NCBI GenBank assembly: GCA_029934775.1
Contig: JAOZLO010000006.1
Coordinates: forward strand, 8,451 to 23,213
Length of the DNA: 14,763 bases
Reading direction: 5' to 3'
DNA from: Desulfocapsaceae bacterium
GTDB taxonomy: Bacteria; Desulfobacterota; Desulfobulbia; Desulfobulbales; Desulfocapsaceae
Part shown: one piece after another, positions 7,462 through 14,714 of the stretch
How positions within the stretch are numbered: the first letter of the stretch is position 1
Layout of the letters: the number at the start of each line of letters is the position of its first letter
Program-made: the position numbers and the translations under genes
The notes under the pieces: model-generated
The model's database searches: none
The model's input: only the letters and a program-made list of their open reading frames with translations
Told to the model about the DNA's origin: nothing

Positions 7462-7671
7462 TCAAAGACGAAACAATCTTTTCCACTTTTTTTCCTGTCT
7501 GAGAAAAGCTTCCATACACCGCTCCTTTCTGCAGCAGTAAGCTCCCCGTCCAGCCATTTTTTGCTCAATATCTATTTGAACCGTTCCGTCTCTCCAGACA
7601 AAACGACTCAATCCTTCTTTTAGCATTTTTTTCCTGCAAGAACAACAAGTACGAACAGGTTTTACCATCAT
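7462..7671 (-). CDS. ylxR: YlxR family RNA-binding protein (short form)
   Basis: YlxR is a small basic protein encoded between nusA and infB in many bacteria. It is thought to bind nucleic acid, and reports link it to RNase P in some species. The 69-residue product (MMVKPVRTCCSCRKK...) shows the family hallmarks: PVRTCxxCRKK near the N-terminus and GRGAYCC in the middle, with a basic C-terminus EKKWKRLFRL. Some members are about 90 residues, so this is short, but the end resembles the family end and no frameshift is evident. The start is unsure: ATG at 7671, ATG at 7668 or TTG at 7674 are adjacent, and no strong Shine-Dalgarno is seen. It follows nusA by about 26 nt, so coupling is likely. 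Confidence 0.88.
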   Translation of the reverse strand: MMVKPVRTCCSCRKKMLKEGLSRFVWRDGTVQIDIEQKMAGRGAYCCRKERCMEAFLRQEKKWKRLFRL

Positions 7672-7697
7672 CAAAATATGTTTTCTGCCATGTCCTG

Positions 7698-9083
7698 TTA
7701 TTTTTCCTCATCAATCAAAATTGAGCTTACTTCCGGTTCACTTTCAAGGTCTTGAGACTCTGCTGATTCAGCTTCCATTTCATCTGCTGTATCGTTCTTC
7801 TCTGTTTCTACTCTCTTTTCAGCTTCTTCTATTTCGGTCTCTTCTCCTTCAATCAGATTGGCCTTCGCCTCTTCGATTAATGCCTGACCGAACTCATCAT
7901 CAATAGCACGGATGACCGTAAGGTCATCCACATTTTTCTCAGCCAGAATCGTAATGGAAATTATTCCCTTGGCAAACATCTGGTCGGCGAGAGCCTCATC
8001 CACTCCCCTCAAGGCAAGAAGAGATTGATATTCTTTGTTTTCAAGGTTAGCGTAACGCTGCTCACTTTTGACATCAATACGCCACCCCAGGAGTCGCGAC
8101 GCAAGCCGCACATTCTGTCCCTGCCTTCCAATCGCCAGAGAAAGCTGATCGTTGGGTACAACAACCAGCAGTGATTTAGCGTCTTCATCAACCCTGACCA
8201 TACTTACATGGGCCGGCGCCAGTGCATTATATACATATTTTGCGGGATCAGGACTCCAGGTTACAATATCTATTCGCTCACCCTGAAGTTCCTGCACAAC
8301 ATTCTGTACCCGTGACCCCTTCATTCCTACACAGGCACCAACCGGATCCACATCACCTTCAGAAGAGCTGACTGCAATTTTTGCACGAAATCCCGGTTCT
8401 CTGCTTACTCCCATAACACGAACAATTCCTTCTGTCATTTCCGGAACCTCCATGTTAAAAAGTTTCTCCAGAAAATCATCACAGGTCCGAGACAGAATAA
8501 GTTGTGATTCACGGGAAGTCTGGCGAACTTCTTTTAAATATGCCCGGATACGATCACCCTGCTTAAAAGACCGCTTGGGGATCTGTTGATCTTTTGGCAG
8601 AATTGCATCAGTACGGCCAAGGTTTACAATCATATTTCCACGTTCAAATCGCTGGACTATGCCACTTACAACCTCTCCAACACGATCCTTGAACATGTCA
8701 TAAATAACTACACGCTCAGCATCTTTCATTTTGTGGATGATAACCTGCTTGGCTGACTGCGCTGCAATCCTGCCAAGATCGGTAATATCTATCATTTTTT
8801 CACCAAGCTCATCTCCTAACTGAACTTCAGGATCAAGTTTTAATGCTTCGACAAGCGCAATTTCAGTCTGTTCATCCAAGGCTTCTTCTACAACAATTCT
8901 GAACTGAAAGATCTCAACCTCACCGTACTCCTCGTTATATCGAACTTCGATGTCACGACGACTGCCGAGTTTTTTCCTGGCGGCTGACTGCACAGCCTCT
9001 TCAATAGCTTCTATCAGCAGTGCCTTGTCGAACCCTCGATCTCTACTGATCTGGTCGATGATGCGTTTCAAATCCGATAGCAT
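7698..9083 (-). CDS. nusA: Transcription termination/antitermination protein NusA
   Basis: NusA binds RNA polymerase and nascent RNA, increases pausing and takes part in termination and antitermination. From the ATG at 9083 it has 461 residues. The polymerase-binding N-terminal domain comes first (MLSDLKRIIDQISRDRG, then AIEEAVQSAARKK). An S1 domain follows at about 136-200 (GEVVSGIVQRFERGNMIVNLG). KH1 has GACVGMKGSRVQ (249-260) and KH2 has IGRQGQNVRLASRLLGW (318-334). A helical repeat-like segment lies at about 350-410, and the protein ends in a Glu-rich acidic tail. An ATG at 9158 would add 25 residues (MFPREGGELNPL...) and has AAGG 6 nt upstream. The shorter start is preferred because NusA proteins begin at this point, and GGGG (9092-9095) and AAGGA (9098-9102) lie upstream. 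It sits between rimP and ylxR as usual. Confidence 0.96.
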   Translation of the reverse strand: MLSDLKRIIDQISRDRGFDKALLIEAIEEAVQSAARKKLGSRRDIEVRYNEEYGEVEIFQFRIVVEEALDEQTEIALVEALKLDPEVQLGDELGEKMIDITDLGRIAAQSAKQVIIHKMKDAERVVIYDMFKDRVGEVVSGIVQRFERGNMIVNLGRTDAILPKDQQIPKRSFKQGDRIRAYLKEVRQTSRESQLILSRTCDDFLEKLFNMEVPEMTEGIVRVMGVSREPGFRAKIAVSSSEGDVDPVGACVGMKGSRVQNVVQELQGERIDIVTWSPDPAKYVYNALAPAHVSMVRVDEDAKSLLVVVPNDQLSLAIGRQGQNVRLASRLLGWRIDVKSEQRYANLENKEYQSLLALRGVDEALADQMFAKGIISITILAEKNVDDLTVIRAIDDEFGQALIEEAKANLIEGEETEIEEAEKRVETEKNDTADEMEAESAESQDLESEPEVSSILIDEEK

Positions 9084-9230
9084 TCTTTTTACCCCATCCT
9101 TATAACTTTCAACTCTACCTCTTAGAGGATTCAGCTCACCACCCTCTCGAGGGAACATGAAGTACCTTCACGAAAACACCTTTTATATAGCAAAAAAGAA
9201 ATTTCCAAGATACTGACAGGCCAACATGGC

Positions 9231-9686
9231 TCAAATCGCCAACCTGGCCTTACTAATTGCTTCAAAGGGAAATTGCACCAGAGTCTTATCTGCAAGCCTC
9301 AGATCAATTATATCTTTGCTGACCTTTTCAATAACACCTTCAAAAACCTTTTGCCCTTCTCTCTTTTCAGACAATTTTACCCTGGCAAGCCTGTCTGTAA
9401 AACGGCAGAAATCATTGACAGACCGCAAAGGACGCTCAAGACCGGGAGAAGAAACTTCAAGATGATATGCGTGTTCAATCAAATCTTCCACATCCAGGTA
9501 ATAGCTCAATTCACGGCTCACTTTGCTGCATTGATCCAGTCCTACTCCTTTATCTGAATCAAGAAAAATCCGAAGAACCCAGCCATGCCCTTCTCTGCGA
9601 TATTGAACATCAAAGAGTCCCAGTTCCATCGAAGGCAGCAACGTTTGCAGGCACTCCTTCACTTTATCAATAATAAATTCGCTCAT
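9231..9686 (-). CDS. rimP: Ribosome maturation factor RimP
   Basis: RimP assists assembly of the 30S subunit near helix 18 and S12. The 151-residue protein has the expected two-part layout. An N-terminal alpha/beta domain carries GLFDVQYRREGHGWVLRIFLD and GVGLDQCSKVSRELSYYLD, and YHLEVSSPGLERPL is the family signature. A small C-terminal Sm-like barrel (FEGVIEKVSKDIIDLRLADK) follows. The ATG at 9686 is chosen over a TTG one codon upstream, with GGGAT and GGAAC about 8-14 nt before it. It is the first gene of the operon, behind a long leader with a terminator, and 147 nt before nusA if nusA starts at 9083. rimP-nusA-infB is a very widely conserved order. Confidence 0.96.
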   Translation of the reverse strand: MSEFIIDKVKECLQTLLPSMELGLFDVQYRREGHGWVLRIFLDSDKGVGLDQCSKVSRELSYYLDVEDLIEHAYHLEVSSPGLERPLRSVNDFCRFTDRLARVKLSEKREGQKVFEGVIEKVSKDIIDLRLADKTLVQFPFEAISKARLAI

Positions 9687-9779
9687 CAACTCATCCCGTT
9701 CCTTTTTTCATGCCAGGCCCCTGCCCGGGAGCAGGTGAGTACAAAATTGCAGGCTGCAGGAACGACTTCATTCAGACAT

Positions 9780-9802
9780 AAAAAAAAGCGGGCATTGCCC
9801 AC
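9780..9802 (-). terminator. Attenuator-like intrinsic terminator in the rimP operon leader
   Basis: On the minus strand GTGGGC pairs with GCCCGC around the tri-nucleotide AAT, and the stem can be extended by A-T pairs. Eight T follow directly (9787-9780). It lies about 93 nt before the rimP ATG and about 135 nt after the predicted transcription start. It should therefore stop leader transcripts unless read through, which fits attenuation of an operon that encodes NusA itself. The hairpin is clear; the regulatory role is inferred. Confidence 0.75.
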
Positions 9803-9849
9803 TTTCAAAAACCTTTCTGCACCAGAACAACATACAAAAAGTATACCCC

Positions 9850-9865
9850 AGCAAACATCCAGCCA
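9850..9865 (-). promoter_or_regulatory. Possible sigma54-type promoter in the rimP leader
   Basis: The minus strand reads TGGCTGG, four bases, TTGCT, with GG and GC spaced by 10 nt as in -24/-12 promoters. Two of the seven bases in the -24 block differ from the consensus. It lies inside the leader, downstream of the sigma70-like promoter and upstream of the attenuator. Chance occurrence is quite possible. Confidence 0.25.
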
Positions 9866-9943
9866 GCTAAACGATAAACCCTCTCTCCGTTCAGCAGAAA
9901 TCGAGAAAAACACACAATACAACGCCAGATAATTGAGCCAAGT

Positions 9944-9973
9944 AATATAACCACAAATGTTCATACTTGTCAA
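9944..9973 (-). promoter_or_regulatory. Sigma70-like promoter of the rimP-nusA-infB operon
   Basis: A perfect TTGACA (9968-9973) and TATATT (9944-9949) are separated by 18 nt on the minus strand. The predicted start is near 9936, giving a leader of about 250 nt before rimP. It is the best minus-strand promoter in the divergent region. Confidence 0.7.
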
Positions 9974-10034
9974 ACAATAAGTACATCTTTTTCCAACGAA
10001 ACACGGAAAGAATGCAACCTCATAAGATTTTACC

Positions 10035-10082
10035 AATCCGGTCATAACAACCCGCATATTTTCACTGTACTCTAACCGGATT
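10035..10082. repeat. Inverted repeat between the divergent promoters
   Basis: AATCCGGT (10035-10042) and ACCGGATT (10075-10082) are perfect inverted copies separated by 32 nt. They lie upstream of both promoters, where a regulator could bind as two half-sites. No regulator is known for them from this sequence. Confidence 0.4.
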
Positions 10083-10141
10083 AACAGGAAAAAAAGGCAA
10101 GTAATTGATAGGATCGAAAACCCGGCAAATCAAAATAGTAT

Positions 10142-10170
10142 TTGACAAACAGAAATTGTATATTTATTAC
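10142..10170 (+). promoter_or_regulatory. Promoter candidate for the topB-rsfS-thrC cluster
   Basis: A perfect TTGACA (10142-10147) is followed after 17 nt by TATTAC (10165-10170), four of six matches to the -10 consensus. The predicted start is near 10177, about 108 nt before the topB ATG. An AT-rich hairpin (10232-10256) lies in this leader. Confidence 0.5.
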
Positions 10171-10231
10171 ATCGGCAGTTTTCTAAACCCGACAAGATGA
10201 AAGCAAGTCTGAGTAACTGCTTCATAAAATG

Positions 10232-10256
10232 ATTTTCTACTCTAAAAATAGAAAAT
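10232..10256 (+). other. AT-rich hairpin in the topB leader
   Basis: ATTTTCTA (10232-10239) and TAGAAAAT (10249-10256) pair perfectly around a 9-nt loop, 28 nt before the topB ATG. No clear Shine-Dalgarno follows it. The hairpin is weak (AT pairs) and may only help to shape the initiation region. Confidence 0.35.
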
Positions 10257-10284
10257 AACTAACCCGATTGCGCGACGACTATCC

Positions 10285-12747
10285 ATGACTGATAAAACCT
10301 TGATAATTGCTGAAAAACCCAGCGTAGCCGCTGACCTGGCAAAAGTTCTCCCAGGTAAATTCACAAGAACCAAAACCCATTACGAGGGAGACCGTTACGT
10401 CATTTCATATGCTATAGGCCACCTTGTTTCAATCTGCTACCCTGAAGAAATTGACCCTGTTTACCAAAAATGGGACCTGAATAAACTTCCCATTCTACCT
10501 AAAACTTTCCCTTTAAAGGGTCTTGATGGAACAAAAGGACAACTCAACTCATTACAGAGGCTTATACGCAGAAAAGATATAAAAGAAATTATTAATGCTT
10601 GTGATGCCGGTCGCGAAGGTGAACTGATTTTCAAATATATACTTAAATATGTCTGGAATAATTCTGTCGCCAAAAAAACTTTTAAACGACTCTGGCTGCA
10701 GTCGATGACCACAGATGCAATTAAAAAAGGTTTTTCTCAATTGAGAGAGAATGCAGAGATGAGCCGTCTTGAAGACACTGCCCTCTGCCGGTCTGAATCA
10801 GACTGGCTTATCGGCATTAATGCAACCAGGGCTCTTACTGGTTTTAACTCAAGAAAAGGCGGTTTCTTTCTCACCCCTTGCGGCAGGGTACAGACCCCGA
10901 CTCTATCGCTGCTTGTAAAGCGTGAAAGAATCCGCCTTGCATTTAAACCAAAATATTTTTGCAACCTGTATGGTAGTTTTGTCTTCAACAATACATCTTA
11001 CACCGGGAAATGGACTGACCCTGATTTTACCAAAGATCCCAAAGATTCTCATAAACGCGCTGATAGAATATGGGACCCTGAAAAAGCTGAGAAAATTATT
11101 AATATATGTTCAGGGGAACCGGCACAGGTAGAGGAAAAGAGTAAAAAAGCCACCCAGAGATCCCCCCAGCTATATGATCTGACCCTTCTTCAAAGAGAGG
11201 CAAATTCACGTTTTGGGTTTTCAGCAAAAAACACACTGTCAATCGCCCAGGCTCTCTACGAAAGACATAAAGTACTCACCTATCCCCGTACAGACAGTAA
11301 ACACCTGCCCGAGGACTACCTCCCAACCGTCAAGAATGCGGTACAGAGTCAAACCAAATGGAAACTCGCTGAGTTTGCCAAGACGGCACTCACCCGAAAC
11401 TACCTGCAGCTGAGTAAACGCACATTTGATAATACAAAGATTTCAGACCACCATGCAATAATCCCGACCACTAAATTACCATCAAATCTTTCCGAACCGG
11501 AGTTCAAAATATATCAACTGGTAACACAGCGTTTTCTTGCTGTGTTTTTCCCACCTGCAATCTTTCTCAATACCCGCCGGCTGTCAATTGTCAAAGACGA
11601 AACTTTTCTTACGGAAGGAAAAATTCTAAAAGATCCCGGCTGGAAAGTGATTTACGGGGCTGAGGCCGGGGAAAATCCTGAAAAAACTCTGCGACCAATT
11701 CCACCGGGAGCAAATATACTCTGCGATGACGTTAAAAAAGAAAATCTAGAAACTACTCCACCACCAAGATTCAACGAAGCGACTCTTCTTTCAGCGATGG
11801 AGAACTCTGATAAACTTGTGAACAATGAGAAACTTGCCGAAGCGATGAAAGAAAGAGGTCTGGGTACTCCTGCTACCAGGGCAGCCATCATTGAAAAACT
11901 ACTCAAAGAAAAATATGTTGTGAGAGAGGGCAGAGAACTCACTCCAACCGGTAAAGCTTTCGAACTTCTTGCCCTGCTGGAAGCGATGAAAATTGACCTT
12001 TTAGCCTCTCCTGAATTAACGGGAGAATGGGAACATAAACTCAACCAGATCCTCAAAGGAACATTAACCCGAGATAAGTTCATGGAGGAAATCCGGGCCA
12101 CGACTCTTCATATAATCGACCAGGTTAAAAATTTTGAAAAAACGGAGAAGAGACAAGAAGCACCTTTCAGTCCGGTAAACGGTAGCCAGTTCTTTTCTTC
12201 ACCCACTGCATATATTTCAAAAGATGAAAATATTTCCATTCGGAAAATTCTCGGTGGAAGAATAATGGCCGATGATGAGATAGTGGCTATTCTTAAAGGA
12301 GAAACCATTGGACCTTTCAGTGATTTCAGATCCAAAAAAGGAAAGCCATTTGCCGCATCACTGCGCCTGGCAAAAAATAAAATTGAGTTCATTTTTGCTG
12401 ATTCAACTGCGGACCTTGATATCGATGCCATAAAAAAAAGTCCATCGCTTGGATTCTCACCGACAGATAAAACAAAGGTCTTTGAAACACCTGCTGCATT
12501 TATGTCCGAATCGGCACTCGACGGAGATGAAAAAAACGGACTCAGAATAAGTAAAATAATTTTATCTAAACAGCTGACGACAGAAAACATACAGCAGCTC
12601 CTGAAAGACGGTAAAACTGCATTGATTGAGGGTTTTATTTCCAAAAAAAGAAGACCCTTTGATGCTTACCTGCTCCTGGCGAATAACGGCAAGATCAGCT
12701 TTGAATTTCCCCCGAGGAAATCCAGAAATAAAACAAAAAAAAATTGA
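10285..12747 (+). CDS. topB: Type IA DNA topoisomerase, topoisomerase III-like, with C-terminal Toprim_Crpt-type repeats
   Basis: Type IA topoisomerases cut one DNA strand through a 5'-phosphotyrosine and pass the other strand, decatenating or relaxing DNA. The 820-residue protein starts LIIAEKPSVAADLAK, where E10 is the Toprim glutamate. ACDAGREGELIF (105-116) is the Toprim acidic motif, in the DxGRE form. TPCGRVQTPTL (197-207) follows. The catalytic tyrosine is Y333 in YPRTDS, and SDHHAIIPT (387-395) and GLGTPATRAAIIEKL (525-539) complete the core. There are no CxxC zinc fingers. Instead residues about 650-706 and 754-808 are two similar units (I.KIL/IIL, then GPF.DFRSKKGKPFAA or IEGFISKKRRPFDA), resembling the C-terminal topoisomerase repeat (Toprim_Crpt). 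The tail is basic (RKSRNKTKKN). The ATG at 10285 lacks a clear Shine-Dalgarno. topB is used as family name; the alternative is a generic type IA enzyme. The next gene is 30 nt downstream. Confidence 0.9.
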   Translation: MTDKTLIIAEKPSVAADLAKVLPGKFTRTKTHYEGDRYVISYAIGHLVSICYPEEIDPVYQKWDLNKLPILPKTFPLKGLDGTKGQLNSLQRLIRRKDIKEIINACDAGREGELIFKYILKYVWNNSVAKKTFKRLWLQSMTTDAIKKGFSQLRENAEMSRLEDTALCRSESDWLIGINATRALTGFNSRKGGFFLTPCGRVQTPTLSLLVKRERIRLAFKPKYFCNLYGSFVFNNTSYTGKWTDPDFTKDPKDSHKRADRIWDPEKAEKIINICSGEPAQVEEKSKKATQRSPQLYDLTLLQREANSRFGFSAKNTLSIAQALYERHKVLTYPRTDSKHLPEDYLPTVKNAVQSQTKWKLAEFAKTALTRNYLQLSKRTFDNTKISDHHAIIPTTKLPSNLSEPEFKIYQLVTQRFLAVFFPPAIFLNTRRLSIVKDETFLTEGKILKDPGWKVIYGAEAGENPEKTLRPIPPGANILCDDVKKENLETTPPPRFNEATLLSAMENSDKLVNNEKLAEAMKERGLGTPATRAAIIEKLLKEKYVVREGRELTPTGKAFELLALLEAMKIDLLASPELTGEWEHKLNQILKGTLTRDKFMEEIRATTLHIIDQVKNFEKTEKRQEAPFSPVNGSQFFSSPTAYISKDENISIRKILGGRIMADDEIVAILKGETIGPFSDFRSKKGKPFAASLRLAKNKIEFIFADSTADLDIDAIKKSPSLGFSPTDKTKVFETPAAFMSESALDGDEKNGLRISKIILSKQLTTENIQQLLKDGKTALIEGFISKKRRPFDAYLLLANNGKISFEFPPRKSRNKTKKN

Positions 12748-12777
12748 CAGCTCCCTCAGAAAAGGTCAAAACAAGTT

Positions 12778-13155
12778 ATGAAACAGATAAAGACAGAATA
12801 CCGTGACGAGAGTGGAAGTGTACTGGCCCAGATATGTGCACAAGTCGCTCTTGACACAAAAGCTGAAGAGCTTGTTATTTTAGATGTCAGAGGCCTCACC
12901 ACTTTTACCGAATACTTTGTTATCATGAACGGCAAATCCACCCGTCACGTTCAGGGTCTCGCCGAAGCCATAGAAAGCAAGTTACGTTCGAAGAGGGTAA
13001 AGGCATCAAATGCGGAAGGATTACACGACGGGATGTGGGTTCTTCTTGATTTTGATGATGTGGTTGTCCATATTTTCTATCATGAGCAACGAAAATTCTA
13101 CGACCTGGAAGGACTTTGGCACGAAGCTAAACGTGTGGAAGTAGAAGGGAGTTAG
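12778..13155 (+). CDS. rsfS: Ribosomal silencing factor RsfS
   Basis: RsfS (DUF143/Iojap family) binds L14 on the 50S subunit and blocks joining with 30S in starved cells. The 125-residue product has FTEYFVIMNGKSTRHVQGLAEAIE and HDGMWVLLDFDDVVVHIFYHEQRKFYDLEGLW, both family signatures. The ATG at 12778 gives the usual length, with AAGGT about 12 nt upstream, a loose site. It lies 30 nt after topB and 7 nt before thrC, so these three genes are likely one transcript. In many bacteria rsfS sits beside nadD; that partner is absent here. Confidence 0.95.
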   Translation: MKQIKTEYRDESGSVLAQICAQVALDTKAEELVILDVRGLTTFTEYFVIMNGKSTRHVQGLAEAIESKLRSKRVKASNAEGLHDGMWVLLDFDDVVVHIFYHEQRKFYDLEGLWHEAKRVEVEGS

Positions 13156-13162
13156 AGTAATT

Positions 13163-14557
13163 ATGCAATATTTAAGCACCAGGGGAGGAGTCTCCTCCCT
13201 GTCTTTTACACAGGCAGTAATGATGGGTTTAGCCGAAGACGGCGGCCTCCTGCTTCCACGAACCATTCCCCGGATAGGATCTGAAACCCTTGTTTCCTGG
13301 AAAGAATTGAGCTATCCGGATCTTGCCTTTGAAATCATGAGCCGGTTCATAGACGATATTCCGTCAAGCAGCCTGAAAGATATCATCAATCGGTCATACG
13401 CTACATTCAGCAACGAGGAAATCACACCAATAGTACATTACGGAGATTTTCATATCCTCGAACTCTTCCACGGCCCCACCCTCGCGTTCAAAGATATAGC
13501 CTTACAGTTTTTAGGGAATCTATTTGAGTATCTACTTGAGAAAAACGATTTGAAACTCAATATTCTAGGGGCAACATCAGGGGATACCGGAAGTGCAGCG
13601 ATATACGGTGTCAGAGGAAAAGAAAGAATAAATATTTTCATACTGCATCCCCACCAGCGCGTCTCCAGGGTACAGGAAAAACAGATGACAACGGTCACCG
13701 ACAGCAATGTTTTCAACATAGCCATTCGGGGCTCTTTTGACGATGGGCAGGCTATAGTAAAATCGCTCTTTGGTGACGTTGAATTTAAAAACCAGTACAA
13801 TCTCGGTGCCATTAATTCAATCAACTGGGCCAGAATTCTCGCCCAGGTGGTATATTATGTTCACAGCTGTCTTCATGTAATAACTCACGAAAAAGACTCT
13901 TCTCTTGATTTTACAATACCCACCGGAAATTTCGGCGATATTTTTGCTGGCTTTATTGCAAAAAAAATGCTCCCGGCAGGGACAGTACGCCAGTTGACCC
14001 TGGCCACTAACTCGAACGACATCCTCTGTCGTTTTGTAAACAGTGGCAATTACTCCCTTGGGGACGTGAAAATCACATCCAGTCCATCAATGGATATCCA
14101 GGCTGCTTCAAACTTTGAGCGCTATCTCTACTACCTGATGGACCAGAATTCGACTAAAACAGTTGAACTTATGGAAGAATTTTCCAGTAATGGAACCATT
14201 GACCTGACAGATTATCAGGAACAGATACGTCGTGATTTCGCAGCAACCAGTATATCTGAAGATGAAGTTTCCAACACAATTTTGAACTTCTATAAAGAAT
14301 ATGGTTATATACTTGACCCCCATACAGCTGTTGGTATTAAAGCGGCAGAAAAATTTAAAACGGCAGGTGTCCCCATGATCTGCCTGGCAACAGCCCATCC
14401 TGCCAAATTCAGTGAAATAGTCAATAGCGCAACGGGAGTCCTCCCCCCCACTGTAGGTGTACTTTCTGGAATCATGGAAGCTGAATCACGTTGCGAAATT
14501 ATGGAGGCCGAAGAGAAAGATATCAGAGAATATATATCACAACACGCACTGCAGTAA
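13163..14557 (+). CDS. thrC: Threonine synthase
   Basis: Threonine synthase converts O-phosphohomoserine to threonine with pyridoxal phosphate, the last step of threonine synthesis. The 464-residue protein begins MQYLSTRGGVSSLSFTQAVMMGLAEDGGLL, the typical N-terminal domain. HGPTLAFKDIALQFLG (103-118) carries the PLP lysine K110. GATSGDTGSAA (136-146) is the phosphate-binding loop, and PTGNFGDIFAGFIAKKM follows as expected. The length and motifs are of the longer (E. coli/yeast-type) class. Its ATG is 7 nt after rsfS, and GGGAG 11 nt upstream lies inside the rsfS end, so coupled translation is likely. No clear terminator was seen after the stop. Confidence 0.97.
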   Translation: MQYLSTRGGVSSLSFTQAVMMGLAEDGGLLLPRTIPRIGSETLVSWKELSYPDLAFEIMSRFIDDIPSSSLKDIINRSYATFSNEEITPIVHYGDFHILELFHGPTLAFKDIALQFLGNLFEYLLEKNDLKLNILGATSGDTGSAAIYGVRGKERINIFILHPHQRVSRVQEKQMTTVTDSNVFNIAIRGSFDDGQAIVKSLFGDVEFKNQYNLGAINSINWARILAQVVYYVHSCLHVITHEKDSSLDFTIPTGNFGDIFAGFIAKKMLPAGTVRQLTLATNSNDILCRFVNSGNYSLGDVKITSSPSMDIQAASNFERYLYYLMDQNSTKTVELMEEFSSNGTIDLTDYQEQIRRDFAATSISEDEVSNTILNFYKEYGYILDPHTAVGIKAAEKFKTAGVPMICLATAHPAKFSEIVNSATGVLPPTVGVLSGIMEAESRCEIMEAEEKDIREYISQHALQ

Positions 14558-14608
14558 CATTGAAAGTGGTAACTGATATTCTTAGCGCCCATGGCCATGA
14601 CGAGAGGC

Positions 14609-14635
14609 TTGACTTTCTTTACAGACTGCTCTAAT
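14609..14635 (+). promoter_or_regulatory. Possible tatA promoter
   Basis: TTGACT (14609-14614) and TCTAAT (14630-14635) each match five of six consensus bases, but the spacer is only 15 nt. It lies about 80 nt before the tatA start. Read-through from thrC is equally possible. Confidence 0.3.
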
Positions 14636-14670
14636 GTCACTTGCACAAAAACCTGCGACAGACGCAAACT

Positions 14671-14689
14671 CGTGTACTTGTCGTGTACT
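14671..14689 (+). repeat. Tandem CGTGTACT repeat before tatA
   Basis: CGTGTACT occurs at 14671-14678 and again at 14682-14689, 11 nt apart, which is one helical turn. It sits between the promoter candidate and the tatA ribosome site, where a regulator could bind. Two copies of 8 nt are modest evidence. Confidence 0.35.
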
Positions 14690-14714
14690 GATGTCATTTT
14701 GGTGAGGAAATTTT

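Larger units (their letters stand above)
9687..10284. other. Divergent intergenic region between rimP and topB
   Basis: These 598 nt hold no convincing gene. On the minus side they carry the rimP-operon promoter (9944-9973) and a leader with an attenuator-like terminator (9780-9802). On the plus side they carry the topB promoter candidate (10142-10170). An 8-nt inverted repeat (10035-10082) lies between the two. No tRNA was seen, although E. coli has metY in the equivalent place. A 123-codon open frame on the minus strand (9686-10057) has no recognisable family and is rejected. Confidence 0.7.

Noticed and set aside
7386..7568. Minus-strand frame overlapping the ylxR end, considered as a frameshifted ylxR C-terminus
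   Set aside because: The ylxR reading frame already includes GRGAYCC and a family-like basic end, and the alternative frame shows no YlxR-like sequence.
7195..7623. 142-codon plus-strand frame across the infB-ylxR gap
   Set aside because: It is mostly antisense to infB and ylxR, low in complexity, and has no family features.
9745..9770. TGCAG/CTGCA dyad near the rimP leader end
   Set aside because: Its short arms and minimal loop are common by chance, and no functional context is visible.
9686..10057. 123-codon open frame on the minus strand upstream of rimP
   Set aside because: It has no recognisable family, is Cys/Trp/Phe-rich, overlaps the rimP start, and runs through the promoter -10, the leader and the attenuator.
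9690..10284. Possible tRNA (metY-like) in front of rimP, as in E. coli
   Set aside because: No GGTTCGAATCC-type T-arm or cloverleaf was found on either strand.
12108..12644. 178-codon minus-strand frame opposite the topB 3' part (and a 149-codon one at 11652-12101)
   Set aside because: Both are antisense to a clearly coding region and have a Ser/Phe/Leu-rich shadow composition.
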